A stretch of 64,000 bases of DNA, taken from the NCBI GenBank assembly GCA_003255025.1, contig QANY01003970.1, positions 930,001-994,000 of the forward strand, written 5' to 3'. This document shows, piece by piece, positions 45,217 to 56,962 of the stretch (the stretch's first letter is position 1; each line of letters opens with the position of its first letter). The notes beneath the pieces were generated by a model. The model saw only the letters and a program-made list of their open reading frames with translations, ran no database searches and was not told the DNA's origin. The stretch is from Datisca glomerata. Lineage: Eukaryota; Streptophyta; Magnoliopsida; Cucurbitales; Datiscaceae. Position numbers and translations under genes: made by a program.

Positions 45217-45870
45217 CATACAATATAATTGGAAGCATGTATCACGTTATCATAAAGATCAAGCGTGGGCCATAGTGAAGGTATGGATACTAATTAATAT
45301 TGTTATGACACTTATCTGTTTATATATATCTAACTACTTATTAATTTTTTTAGCCAAAATATATGGTCGATGAATGCCATAAAGAGTACGTTTTGAAATC
45401 CTTAAATAAAAAATGGAAGGATGAAAAGTACAAAATAAAGAATAGATATATGGCGCTGATTGAAACGGAAGAAGATCAAATGCAACATTAGGATGAGGTT
45501 ATTCCAAAAGAGAGTTTCATTGCAATAGTCCATAAATGGATTACAGAATTTTTTACACATACAATATGGCTGGAGGCATGTGTCATGTTATCATAAAGAT
45601 CAAATCTGGGACACAGTGAAGGTCTAGATGATAATTAATATTGTTATCACACTTGTATGTTTATATATATTATTTTTTTAGTCAAAATATATGGTCGATG
45701 AATGCTATAAAGAGTACGTTTTGAAATCCTTAAATAAAAAATGGAAGGATGAGAAGTACAAAATAAAGAGCAAATATATGTCATTATATGAAACGGAAGA
45801 AGAGGCATTGTAACATTGGAATGAGGTTATTCCAAAAGAGAGTTTCATTGTAATAGTCCATAAATGATAC
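45217..45870 (+). repeat. 328-bp tandem duplication including an intron and exon
   Basis: ATGGTCGATGAATGC at 45363 recurs at 45691. The preceding intron and the GAAGCATGT-to-ATCATAAAGATCAA exon end are repeated too, and both copies end in TCCATAAATG. Divergence of several percent. Confidence 0.9.
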
Positions 45871-46516
45871 TCGGAAGAAGGAAAGGTATGGTTGTTTACT
45901 CTACAACTATGATTAGTTGTATATGAAATAAATTAACTCTTATTTCTCTATCATAAGAAAGGCTTGATGGAACTAACAAAACATCTCAGAGTAAACAAAA
46001 ACACCCTCACACGTTGGGACGTACTAGTTTGGCGAAAAAAACATTAATGGTAAATTCTAAACTTTATAAATTGAATCATCTTAATTAGTTTTATTTTAAG
46101 TATATTTTAATCATATGTTCTCATTTGATAGGCACAAGAACCTCAAAGGTACTCCTCAAAATAGAGTTGTTTATATCCTCACATGAGTGGAAAGATAGAA
46201 CTTATGTGAATGAAGAAACTGCAAACGTTGTTGTAAGTATAAGTTATAAATATTTATATCAAGTTTTTAAATTGTTATTACATATTTATTAATACTAAGT
46301 CTTAATTTTGTATTGTAAGTGAAACTTAAAGAGCACATGAATGAACTCCAGGATGGTGATTATGATCCAATTTCACCAAATGGCACGCTCTCACAAGTGT
46401 TGTGTCCAGAGCATCCTGGATGTTTGTGTTCATTAAGACTCTAGTCAAATCCATCTAAAGTGTTTTTGCGTTACTATGGGGAATTTTCCAAGCAAGATGC
46501 TACCCGTTTAACAGTT

Positions 46517-46690
46517 GAGCTGGAAGCTCAATGTAAATGAGTGTCTGAGTTAGAGGCTCAATGTACGGGAGTGTCCGAGTTGGAGGCTCAATGTGTATGA
46601 GTGTCTGAATTGGAGGCTTAATGTGCACGAGTGTCTAAGTTGGAGGCTCAATGTGAACTAGTGCTTGAGTTTGTGGGTGAATGTTCATAA
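46517..46690 (+). repeat. 30-bp tandem repeat encoding ELEAQC decapeptides
   Basis: Units start at 46517, 46547, 46577, 46607, 46637 and 46667. Each encodes a variant of E-L-E-A-Q-C-x-x-V-S, a heptad-like, probably coiled-coil, C-terminal repeat. In three units the eighth codon is TGA or a Gly codon where CGA (Arg) stands in another, which suggests C-to-T decay. Confidence 0.9.
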
Positions 46691-46984
46691 ATGTGTGCTC
46701 AACTAAACTTATTTATGAAGTTTATGCAAGACTCCCGTAGAGGGTAGGGTAGAGTTTTATGCCTTGAACTTTATGATACTTGTAAATACTTTGTTATTAT
46801 GTATGTTTTCATACTTTGAATACTTGGGTAATTTTTATTTATAGTATAATATTTTGAATATCTTTTCAAATTCATGGGTCAATGTTTGATAATTTATGCA
46901 CCTTGTAAATGTGTAGAAAAAATATTGTTTGATTGTTGTGAATTAGTTGTTAAAATTGTTCTATATGCAGGAATTTTTGGGATA

Positions 46985-47290
46985 GGTGGGGAAAATGAAT
47001 ACATTTCACGACGGTTCGCAACCGTCTCTACACAGCTGTTGGAAGTGTCCATCCAATGATGGTTTAGTAAAACCATCGATGTAAAGTGTATAACGACTAA
47101 AATAAACCGTCGCAGTTGCAACAAGACCATAGCAATTGACCACGTTTTAGTAACATTTCTCCAACGGTTGCAAAAACCGCCGGTAGATATTGTGGTCATA
47201 GGTCTCACGACCATGGAATCTATTATGACTATTCAAAACCATCGCTAAAGATAGAAAAGACCATCATGGTTGACATGTTTTCTTGTAGTG
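46985..47290. mobile_element. Right terminus of a CACTA element (first)
   Basis: Ends ACATGTTTTCTTGTAGTG at 47273-47290, the reverse complement of a canonical CACTACAAGAAAA terminus. The preceding 290 bp carry inverted subterminal motifs (ACGGTT...AACCGT, AAACCATC, ACCGTCG). The Transposase_24 gene ends 240 bp upstream, so it belongs to this element. The left terminus was not found. Confidence 0.8.
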
Positions 47291-47417
47291 AGAGAAAGAG
47301 GAGCAGATGCTTCAAAGTTTCATAAAACATTCTAACATTAATGCTTTCAACAGTAAACTTTAACACAATAATCAAATTCAAATTTAAAATAATAAAAGTA
47401 AGTCTAAGATCTCTTTT

Positions 47418-47720
47418 AGGTAATAGTACGACATACTATTATAGCGACGAAGTTCTCGCACGTTGAAATAAAATTCACCCGGAAAAAAAAGGCCTAGAAT
47501 TTTTGCCAACAAATAATTATTATTTGTCGGTAAAAAGTCTTATGTTTGCCGACGAAGTAGAAAGTTGGTCGGTAAAGGCTTCATCTATAGCGACCAACCT
47601 AGAGTTTCATCGACAAAAAAGCCTTATTTATACTGACGAATTTGAAATGTCGTCATTGAAAGCTGACTACCTTGTTAAAACGACACGTTTTAACACAGTA
47701 GCGAGCTCCAAAAATACACA
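47418..47720. repeat. CACTA-type subterminal repeats (second element, left side)
   Basis: Inverted pairs such as TTTGTCGGTAAA, GCCGACGAAG, AGCGACCAA and TTCATCGACAAA. The motif style matches 51218-51535 (GGTCGCAAA, TTCGTCG), so the two clusters may be the two ends of one ~4.1-kb element. A terminal CACTA sequence was not found here. Confidence 0.55.
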
Positions 47721-48780
47721 AAGAAAAAATAAACAAAACAAAACAAAACCCTCACATTCCCCTACCCGCAATAGATCGAGCTTTCCCGTCTCACCCCCGC
47801 GACAAAGTCTTTCCCCTCTCAGCCCCGAGTTGGAGCTCCTTCATTTATAGCCATTTGTCGCCAAGCTCTCCACTGTCTCTGTAAGTGTAGGTAAGCAAAC
47901 CTCCTCTCTCGATCTCTCCCGCTCGGCGTTGCTCCTCTAGTTTTCTGTCTCTTCTCTTTTCTAATTTTTTGTTGTGTTGTGATGTCTCTGTAATTTTTTT
48001 ATATTATTTCTCTCCAATTTGTTATGGGAGTTATAATAGAAGAAAGAAAACACTCGATCGTTGTTTGTTTCCACCGCTATAAATTGTATAATTTAGGCTT
48101 TGAGGGTATAAATTGAAAATTTGATTATGATTTAAGGGTATACACTCAATTGTTTCTTTTTATCTAAAATGGGATCAATTTAAGTGCATAAGAAATTCAT
48201 TTGAAGATGCAAAATGGGTTTAATCAGGACACAAATTCCTATACGGCACTTAAACGAAAAGTAGAAGATTTTGAAATCGGGGCTTAATTAAAAAATTAAA
48301 TGAATGTGCTAAATAAGCCAAAAACAGTTTGACGGGCGTTTGCTCATGTGCAGGAGTCGGTTTTGTAGTTTTAGCCTTGTTTTCAAGAAAGTTGGCTCGA
48401 TAGTTCTAGTCTTGATCCATCAGTTGATCCAATCGGATCAGTTTTGGTTTTTGTAAAGTTGGTTCAGTTTAAAAAATACAATAAATAGACTACAGATTGA
48501 GACATTTAGGATTGATTGGTCTTGTTTGCATGAGTTGTTGTAAGAATTTGTCTTTTTTGCTTAACTGAATTTTTTGTTCTCTCTTTGTTCGTGTATCTCT
48601 TAAAAGAGTGGTTGGTTCCCTATGTTAGTTTTAAAAAAAAATGGGTGAACAATTTGTATAGACTCTCTTTAGATATGATTCGATAAGTTGTATCAATATA
48701 GCTTATTTTGATTGGTTTGGCTAAGTCTATCTAGCTTCCTGTGTTTCTCTGAATAGTTATTTAATTTATAGAGTGACAAA
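47721..48780. other. No recognisable gene; possible promoter/5' region of a CACTA remnant
   Basis: CT-rich sequence at 47750-47960 resembles a plant 5' leader, but no coding block follows until about 48790. Confidence 0.4.
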
Positions 48781-48789
48781 AAATATACA

Positions 48790-49015
48790 AGAGTTGGATA
48801 AAAGATCCTAATAGTTTGTCCAATGAGAATATTGATGGTATTTCACAGCTTAAAAACGTGATCAGTAATTATCTCAATGTAGAGGGCAAAACTCATTGTC
48901 CATGTAAAAAATATCTTAATCCAAGACAATTGTCTTTAATAGAAGTTAAAATGCAGTTGTGTTAGTATGGAATGACATTAAGGTATGATCGTTGAGTGTT
49001 TCATGGTGAAGAGAT
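48790..49015 (+). pseudogene. TNP2 N-terminal transposase-associated domain fragment
   Basis: NPNSLSNENIDGISQLKNVI, then GKTHCPCKKYLNPRQ and, further on, VFHGEEIQ correspond to the zinc-binding N-terminal domain of TNP2-type CACTA transposases. Stops interrupt it and the catalytic part is absent. The end of the block is duplicated (GAGTGTTTCATGGTGAARAG at about 48994 and 49022). Confidence 0.6.
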
Positions 49016-49163
49016 ACAATGAGTGTTTCATGGTGAAAAGATACAAAGATATCACCATTCACCAAATATGGAGATGAATAATACTATATCTCACTTTAGT
49101 GGTGGTGATGATGATGATGATGGTGATGAGATGAGAGAAATGTTAGATAACATGTGTAGTTTT

Positions 49164-49720
49164 GAGCGTGCTAGATACTTTTTGAATACTTTCTGATTGA
49201 TATTCATTGTCTAAAATAATAATGTTAGTTTAAATGTGTGTGTGTGTGTGTGTGTTGGGGGGTATCACTTTGTATCTGAATGTGCTAGATGCTTTTTAAA
49301 TCCTTTCTGATTGATTCTCATTATCTAAAGTAATAGTCTTAGTTTGTGTGTGTATGGGGGGGTATCACTTTGTATCAAATTCTGTTAGTTTTTTTGAATA
49401 TTTTCTTATTGATGCTCATTGTCTAAGATAATAGTGTTAGTTTCAATGTGTGCGTGTGTGTGGGGTATCACTTTGTATTTAAGCATGCTAGATATTTTTT
49501 GAATACTTTCTGGTTGATACTCATTGTCTAATAATATTATTAGTTTCAGTGTGTGTGGGTGTAGGGTGTGGGAGCTTATCACTTTGTATTTGAGCATGCT
49601 ACATGATTTTTGAATACCTTCTTATTTATACTCCTTGTTTAGTTTTTTTTTGGGGGGGGGGGGGTTATCACTTTTATTCAGATTTTGCTGGATGCTTTTG
49701 CAATACTTTCTTATTAATGA
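49164..49720. repeat. ~105-bp minisatellite with embedded TG runs
   Basis: About six diverged units of GAGCATGCTAGATRCTTTTT, GAATACTTTCTGATTGATAC, TCATTGTCTAA, then TTAGTTT, a (TG)n run of variable length, a run of G and TATCACTTTGTAT. Starts near 49164, 49277, 49376, 49479, 49590 and 49678. Confidence 0.9.
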
Positions 49721-49759
49721 ATATATTTATCTTGAATTTAGCTCATTGTGATGTTATAG

Positions 49760-50025
49760 GGATCCATTTGTGCGTTATAGGATGGGCCTATCGCTGAGGA
49801 TGCCACACCTCGCACCGAAGAAGAGATAGTTGAAGAAGTTTTCAGGTGAAATAAAGGTCTTGGAAATGGAGCCACCCCTATATCTTCCAAGAAAAATAGT
49901 CGAGTTGAAAATATAAAATTAAAGAAACAAATAAAGTCGATGGAGAACCAACTACAAAGCTTACTCGCTTGAGCTCGTCAAAATGATTTTTCACCTCCTG
50001 ACGATGACTCAACAGCATAAACATG
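49760..50025 (+). pseudogene. Transposase_24-type C-terminal fragment
   Basis: GPIAEDATPRTEEEIVEEVF, then KGLGNGATPISSKKNSRVEN and a coiled-coil-like KLKKQIKSMENQLQSLL match the C-terminal end of CACTA Transposase_24 proteins. A TGA interrupts the frame after EEVFR. Confidence 0.6.
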
Positions 50026-50399
50026 AACTTCAGAATATTTGTTAAGTTTTGTAGTTGTAACATCAAACTTTAAATACTCTTTTTTTATTTATCTTTTTAG
50101 ATACATTTGTGAACCACATTTTACAGTGAATTATGATTTGGATATATTGTAATGACTATTACTAATTTGTTACATTACATATATTAATGATTAATATATG
50201 TATTTCTTAGAAAAATATCGGGTTCGATAAATTTTCAGATGATACTATTACTATCACAGGTGTATATAAAAATTGAAAATTCAGTATTTTTATTTACATT
50301 CTGCAAATATAAAATTTGGTTGCAAAAAACATTTCACGACTGTAAAGGGAAAAGTTTACAGCATTTAAGAATTGATCGTGAATTTTCTACATCATAATA

Positions 50400-50965
50400 T
50401 GAAAATATAAAAAATAATTAAGAGAGAGAATGAGAGAATAACAACATCACGATTTACGTGGAAAACCCTTAAAGGGAAGAAAAATCACGAGGAGTTTTGA
50501 TAGTATTTCATTATAAAGAAAGGGTTTACAAGGCTAATACAAGCTGCATCGGCTTGTTTCTCATGGGTATTGAGGGTTGTTGTGTTCTCTGTTAGAGTTA
50601 CGCATTTATTTATAGGCATTCAATCGGTTACATATAATCTGATACAACTTATCTAATTCTATCTAAAAATAGGATCAACAGAATTTCCCTTAATATCTAG
50701 CTTATCAACATTAACAACTTAGTAAATCTTGACCGTCTGATCAATCCAATGGTCTTGATTAGTTTTTCTTTGAATTGCCACGTCGACAATCCATGTACTT
50801 TCATTTGATTAGTATATTCTTCATAACCACCTAGTTGATCATACAGTTCTCACTCTATCTTCTCCTTGATGATGTTCGGTCTAGATCTTGCCACATGTCA
50901 TATAAAATTTTGAATGTACATCTTGCCTATCAGTATTAACAGCCTTTTGAATTTGAATCATTTGA
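50400..50965 (-). mobile_element. Solo-LTR-like sequence, related to the LTR at 57562-57945
   Basis: On - it contains GATAAGCTAGATATTAAGGG, TTCTGTTGATCC, a TATA box (CCTATAAATAAATGCG, 50607-50614 on +) and GGGTTTTCCACGTAAATCGT. The same series (GATAAGCTTAA, TTCTGTTGATTCC, TATAAATAGAGGCC) occurs in the same order on - at 57890-57670. The + strand start TGAAAATATAAAAAATAATT resembles the start TGAAAGGAAAAATTTCC at 57562. Ends and target duplication were not resolved. Confidence 0.55.
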
Positions 50966-51217
50966 CGTAGTATGACGAATCTGATAGTTGTAGTGATTGC
51001 TACCAGCTTTACCACGGTGATGATTCCCTCTATTGGCTTCTCTGACTTTTACGACTCCCTATGCGACTTTTATACTTCAGCTACCTTGGTTAGGCGAGTA
51101 GCTCCAGATCAGTTTCTTCATATCTTCCAACATGGCAAATTCAATTATTCTCATAATGATTCTGTGGCATTTGCTTTAATTATTTTTCTTCTCCACTGAT
51201 GTGGCTAAACACCGAGA

Positions 51218-51535
51218 ATTATTTCTGTTCAGCGACCAAATAAAATTGGTCGCAAAAGAGTTTAAGCAACGAAGACAAACATTGGTGGCAAAAAGGTTTT
51301 TGCAATAAAAAAATTTTTGGTCGCAAAAAGACTTCTATGTTCGTCGAAAAAATCTTTTGCAACCAGTATTTCTTCTTTGAAAAATGTCTAACGCGCCGAG
51401 TTTTATTTTTCGTCGCGAATGGCTTTCGCTGACGAAGCGAAAGTGACGAGGTTCGCGATGAACATATGTTCGTCGCGTTAGATACGGCTTTAGCGACCAG
51501 AATATTGATCACTAAAGTCCATGTTTCTTGTAGTG
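51218..51535. mobile_element. Right terminus of a CACTA element (second)
   Basis: Ends CCATGTTTCTTGTAGTG at 51519-51535, again a CACTACAAGAAA terminus read from the other strand. The 300 bp before it carry GGTCGCAAA/TTTGCGACC-like and TTCGTCGCG/CGCGACGAA-like inverted subterminal motifs. Confidence 0.8.
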
Positions 51536-53085
51536 TATAATAATGCAATTATAATTATAATTAAATTGATAATTGTGTCTACTCTCACTAGATATATTTG
51601 TTATCTTTAGATATACGAAATAAATATAATAGAGCATATATTAGTTATCACAATAATGTTCATCATTCACATGAATAGTTAATCTATCTTTGGGTGATTC
51701 TTAACCATCAATGAATTCAACTTAACCATGATTAAACATAATGTCACATTTCATTTTTCATTAGTAAGCATCAAACTCATAGGTAATTGAAAGTTCTTGA
51801 ATAAATTTAATTCATAAAATTTTATAGTTTGGCTTCTTTGGTGACTAAGAAACTAGCGTAATATGGACTTCAATTATATGAAATTAATCTCTATCAATAA
51901 ATGCATGAAACTGGATTTTACCCATTATATTCATATCATAATATGATATTCTAAATTGCTCAAATAAATTCATTTCATTAACACTTGAAAAATCATACAG
52001 CAAATAAGAATCTCATAATACTTGAAAACATAAAAAAAATCGTGATGCACAATTAATTGAGAATTCATGCCCATTACAAAACTAGTTGGAAGTTTTGCCA
52101 ACCACTGAATAGCCATAATACAATTTTACTACGAATATAGGAGACTTGCTTTAAAATTAAAATCAAAATAAGTCATAGAATCAAACAATTGACTTAACAC
52201 TAAACTGCATTAACATCAAAATTGGAATCTGTTTTCCAACTTCCACGAGACTTGAGATGGCAAACTACCAAATTGATATACAGTTTTATATTGCGAGAAT
52301 TTGCCACCAAATGCCATACATCAATTTAAAAGCTTCCATAATTAAATACAGTTAACTGTTTCTTTTCAATTTTCATACTGCAGCGAACTAATAAATAATT
52401 CTGAAACTTCATTCCTTTTATGTAGCGAAAAAGTATCATAGTATTAACTTCAGACATTTACGTTAACAAGATAACACAATTTGAATGGAAAATTATAAGT
52501 TCTTAAACCTTGTTATGATACTATATGTAAGCAATTCATCAAAATTGTTATCCCATTAAGCAAACCCTAATTCTCAACTCTTAGAACTTTATGATTTTCA
52601 TACAATTGGATATAGAAAAACACACATTGATCAATTGTGAATTATTTGATCCTTGAGCAAGTTGATGATGACTATGTAGGAAATTGACTTTCTCCTTCTA
52701 TTCCTTCTTAATACTTCTGTTGATGGTTTTTTGTATTATATATGGGAAGAAGAATGACCAATCCCTTTTTATTTTAGGTTTTTTAATTGCACATTTCCAT
52801 CAAAAATTGCAATGTAACTTTTTCCCTCATTTAAAATAGGTCAATAGGATTTTAGTATCTAACAATTAAGCCACAAATATATTATAATTATATTATATAT
52901 ATGTGGTCAGGTTTGCATCAACATCTAAACTTTTTAGGTAGAAATTTTTGTTATAATTATTTATGAATCGTGTTAATTTGTTTATTCTTCACCATATTCT
53001 TCATCTTTCTACTTTCTTATCGTTTTCATTCGTCATTAAGTTCAATCGTTAATGGAGGAAAAGAAACTGAAAGTTGGAAGAACGA
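51536..53085. other. AT-rich region without recognisable gene
   Basis: No coding block, terminus or repeat family recognised. Confidence 0.5.
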
Positions 53086-53225
53086 AAAATTGTTTCAGCA
53101 GTTTATTCAACATATAAAGACGGTTCAAACTCATAACTAAAAGTATTACAAAACCGCCAGTAGAGAGCTCTTCGCTCCATTGAAGCACTATATCGGTGCT
53201 TTTAAACCATCGGTAAAGCAGTTGA
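53086..53225. repeat. Isolated CACTA-type subterminal motifs
   Basis: GACGGTTCAAACTCATAACT, AAAACCGCCAGTAGA and TTTAAACCATCGGTAAAGC resemble the motifs at 47000-47250 (ACCGCCGGTAGA, AAACCATCGCTAAAG). Possibly a short CACTA remnant or MITE. No terminus seen. Confidence 0.45.
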
Positions 53226-53824
53226 AAAATCAAGGGTATATGTAAATTGGGTAATTAATAAGCTCTGCACCTAAGTAGACTACTTAAGTAGAACACCTAA
53301 GTGACACAGATATCACCACGTACCCAAAGGAGCAGGATGAGGGATACAAGCTTAAAACTCTTTAGTCTAAGGAAAACACTGAAGAGGTACAAAGTTTGAT
53401 ATGAGAAAGGAGGGAAACATCTCTTAAAAGACTTGTATTGAAAACTCACTTTATGCCCCAATGGCTTACATTGCTAAGGCGTATATAGTTATAGGCTTGG
53501 AACAATCCTCCATGGATATGGTATTTCCAAAGCAACACTTCATCTATTTTCAAGATCTAAATTAATGTGAACACCTTGACTTCTCTTGTGTCAGGGTTCA
53601 ATGACATTAATTAGGATACTTATGTGTGAATCGTGAATGAGGATTGAATGAAATTCAGGAGAGTTGCCAATTAATCCCGTGTGTATACATATATATATGT
53701 ATTAATTATTAAGGGATTCTAGGAAAGATGCCAATATCTCACAACATTCCATATTTATCTTAAATTATGAAGGGCTGGATCCTCTTCTGGTACATTGAAT
53801 GATATATTTATTGTGAATAATCAT
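53226..53824. other. No recognisable gene
   Basis: Contains a short palindrome around 53270-53300 (CCTAAGTAGACTACTTAAGTAG) and LTR-like text near 53440-53530, but nothing assignable. Confidence 0.4.
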
Positions 53825-54415
53825 TAAGGGACCGTTTGGTGTAAGATTGTGAATACATGATTTCTGGAATAATATTACTGAAATATAATTGTGTGAGTGT
53901 ATATGCCTGAAAAATTAAGATTACTTTGTTTGTTAACATTTAGGAATATTCTGATTTAATGTTGAGAGTGTTAGATTACTTTGCTTGTTTTGATGGAATA
54001 TGCAATATTATAGTACTAAAATAAATTTTCAACTCAAATACAATTTTACCCTTGAACTAAAATATGCTTATAAATAATAATTACTTAATTTATAATAAGA
54101 TGACCAACATAAGTAATAACAAATATATAGATTTTACCCATGAATTTTTTTCGTATATACTTATTAATTTTTCTATCAAACCATTATATTATGATACCTT
54201 GTGTAGATTTTTATCAAATATTATTCATACAATTGAATCAATACTGCTCCAAGTGTATTGATGTGGTATAAAATTTACAATATAAGATAATAATTCTTAT
54301 AAGAAAACCACTCATGATTTTCAACTCAATTACCAATATTATAGTACTAAAATAAATTTCTATCAAATTTCAATCATGATAATAAGTAAAAATTTAATTT
54401 TTAATTAGTCTAATA

Positions 54416-54890
54416 TCAAAGCATGTAAACATAATATATTTTATAAAATATGTAAAAGTTGTCCCTCCAAGTAGTCCAACTATTTGACGGTTCCACGTAG
54501 GTTACATGTTGGCTCTCAACAAATTGTTCATCAACATAGTCATTTTGTAACTCAAAAGGATCTGTAGACATTTCACGTAAAATCAAATTATGAAGAAGGC
54601 AACATGCCATAATGGTCCTACATTGAATTTTAACGGGGTAATAAGATTTCCCTCTAAGTATTGCCAACGACCCTTTAAAAACCCAAAAGCCCTTTCAATA
54701 ACATTTCTTGCCGAGGAATGCCTCATGTTGAAAATTTTTTCAGGAGTAGTTACTTGATGTCCTTCCCTCCAATCATTCAAATAGTATCATTGCCCTCTGT
54801 ATGGTGCCAAGAAACCTTCACCATTGGTAGATCCAGCATCACATAAGTAGTAATATCTATTATCGGGATAACTGATTAGGATCATATACA
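54416..54890 (-). pseudogene. PIF/Harbinger transposase (DDE_Tnp_4-like), decayed
   Basis: On -: YYYLCDAGSTNGEGFLAPYR (an Asp of the DDE triad) is followed by a stop where the family has His/Trp, then RHSSARNVIERAFGFLKGRW, containing the Glu of the triad, then in another frame LRGKSYYPVKIQCRTIMACC and LLHNLILREM, the conserved end of plant nuclease-type transposases. One stop and one frameshift are visible. The N-terminal half with the first catalytic Asp was not recognised upstream (to about 55000). Confidence 0.8.
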
Positions 54891-55239
54891 TTTAAGAAAA
54901 TAAAACATGTCAATCTCTTATTAATGTTAACAATTACCTCGGGGTACCTTAAACCCATTTGTTCTAGATAAAGCATCATGAAGAACTGAAAGAGCTATAC
55001 CTTCGTGTCAACAAAATCATCCCAGAAGCTAGCTTGAGCTCTCTAGTAAGGATCATAAGACAACAACGGAGCTATACCTTACGCCTACATATACAACAGA
55101 GAAATTAACATCTTTGACCAGATGATAAATATGTGAATAATGTATTAATCACATCCATTGATGTTTGGTCTCTAACAGATAACAAATTTCATATGATGTT
55201 TGGTCTCTAACAAATAATTAGGGGTGTTCAATATGTCTC

Positions 55240-56225
55240 GCATCTCCCTCTCCCTCAGCCTAGTCCCTCTCCCTCAGATCAGACCCTCTCCATCTCCCTC
55301 AGCTCAGACTGCCTCTCGCCTATCCCTCTCCCTCAGCTTAGTCCCTCTCCCTTAGTATTCAGTCCTTATCGCCTCTACCTCTCCCTCATCTCAGTCCCTC
55401 TCCCTCTCCCTCAGCCCAGTCCCTCTCCCTCTCCCTCAGCTCAGTACATCCTCCTCTCGCCTCTCCCTCAGCCCAGTCCTTCTCCCTCTCCCTCAGCTCA
55501 GTACATCCTCCTCTCGCCTCTCCCTCTCCCTCAGCTCAGTCCATCCTCATCTCGCCTCTCCCTCTCCCTCAGCTCAGTCCATCCTCCTCTCGCCTCTCCC
55601 TCTCCCTTAGCTCAGTCCATCCCCCTCTCCCTCTCCTTCAGCTTAGTCCATCCTCATATCACCTCTCCCTCTCCCTCAACTCAGTCTCTCATCCTCTTGC
55701 CTCTCCCTTTCCCTCAGCTCAGTCCATCCTCCTCTCGCCTCTCCCTCTCCCTCAGCTCAATCCATCATCATCTCGCCTCTCCCTCTCCCTTAGCTCAGAC
55801 TGCCTCACACCTTTCCCTCTCCCTCAGCCCAATCCATCCTCCTCAGTAGTCAGTCCCTCTCACCTTTACCTCTCCCTCATCTTAGTCCCTCTCCTTCTCC
55901 CTCAGTTGAGTCCCTCTCCCTTAGCTTAGTCCATCCTCTTCTCGCATCTCCTTCTCCCTCAGCTGAGTCCCTATCCCTCAGCTTAGTCCATCCTTTTCTC
56001 GCCTCTCTTTCTCCCTCATCTTAGACTGTCTCTCGCCTCTCCCTCAGCTCAGTCCCTCTCCCTCAATAGTCAATCCCTCTCGCCTCTACCTCTCCCTCAT
56101 CTCAGTCCCTCTCCCTCATCTCAGTACCTCTCCCTTTCCCTCTCCCTCAGCTCAGTGCATCTCCCTCTCCCTCACCTCAGTCCCTCTCTCTCTCCCTCAG
56201 CTCAGTTCATCTCCTTCTCCCTTAG
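55240..56225. repeat. CT-rich minisatellite, about 1 kb
   Basis: Many copies of CCCTCTCCCTCAGCTCAGTC with inserts such as CATCCTCCTCTCGCCTCT, arranged in short and composite units. Strong strand asymmetry (pyrimidine-rich on +). No protein-coding sense. Lies inside the Harbinger element. Confidence 0.95.
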
Positions 56226-56800
56226 TTTGCACATAAACTTTGGAAGGTTCATATTTGGCATGAAACCATAACATATGAAAGTAATAAGCATACACACACA
56301 TATATATCATCAGAGCAAAAATAAACCATATTCATAAAATCGAGCTACAATTCTATAATATAGCAACATCCTCAACCAACTTATAGCAATTTGATATGAA
56401 ACAAAATATATACAGAATCTTCCTAGAGTTGCAGCACCTAAAAGAGAAACTTCTTTCGACTGTCAATACGAATTTATTGCTCAATCCTCAAGATCGAGTT
56501 TATTCATCTGGAATGAAAAAATCAAATCTCACATCAACAAAACCAGAGCTCTCTTCTCTATCTTTTTCATTGAGGACATTTTTACTCCTTTTTGAAAGAC
56601 ACTCAATTACAACCCTAGATCTATTGGAAATCAATTCTGATTTCAGAAATTAACTAGGTCTAAATAGAAAAAATCAAAGAGGAGAAGAAGAACACTTATC
56701 ACAAAGCTATGTAAAAACTCGCTTTGAGTTTTTGGCCTGTACAAAAAATGGAGAGGAGGGAGAAGGGCAGAACGCAAAAGGGCGCAGAAAGAGAGAAAGA

Positions 56801-56962
56801 GAGCTTACCATGGGTCACTGCTCGTGAGTGAGAGGGAAGGGGAGAAGGATAAGGCAGACGCGAACAGAACGAGAAGCTTTCGTGAGGGAGCTTACATGGG
56901 TCGCTACTTGTGAGTGAGAGGGCGAGGAAGAAGGCAGACGCGAACAGAACACCCGGAATGGA
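56801..56962. repeat. 87-bp tandem duplication near the right end of the Harbinger element
   Basis: GAGCTTACCATGGGTCACTG at 56801 recurs as GAGCTTACATGGGTCGCTAC at 56888, and both copies contain AGGCAGACGCGAACAGAAC. Purine-rich. Confidence 0.8.

Larger units (their letters stand above)
44520..46750 (+). pseudogene. CACTA-associated Transposase_24 (Ptta/En/Spm type) gene, decayed
   Basis: The 44576-44758 frame gives an acidic N-terminal part. Block 45005-45280 contains FVDFCGTVAGSHNILPIQY and WKHVSRYHKDQAWAIVK. A GTATGG donor and a TTTTTTTAG acceptor bound an intron (45281-45353), and the next exon reads KYMVDECHKEYVLKSLNKKWK, typical of the plant Transposase_24 family, the regulatory/DNA-binding partner in CACTA elements. 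The exon, intron and following part are then duplicated (offset 328 bp). Further exons at about 46000-46450 lead to a C-terminal repeat of ELEAQC decapeptides. Stops occur in most blocks, several at CGA-to-TGA positions. Confidence 0.7.

Noticed and set aside
53260..53300. CTACTTAAGTAG palindrome as another copy of the MULE 2 repeat
   Set aside because: It resembles CTACTTGAA only in its first bases, lacks the spacer and occurs once.
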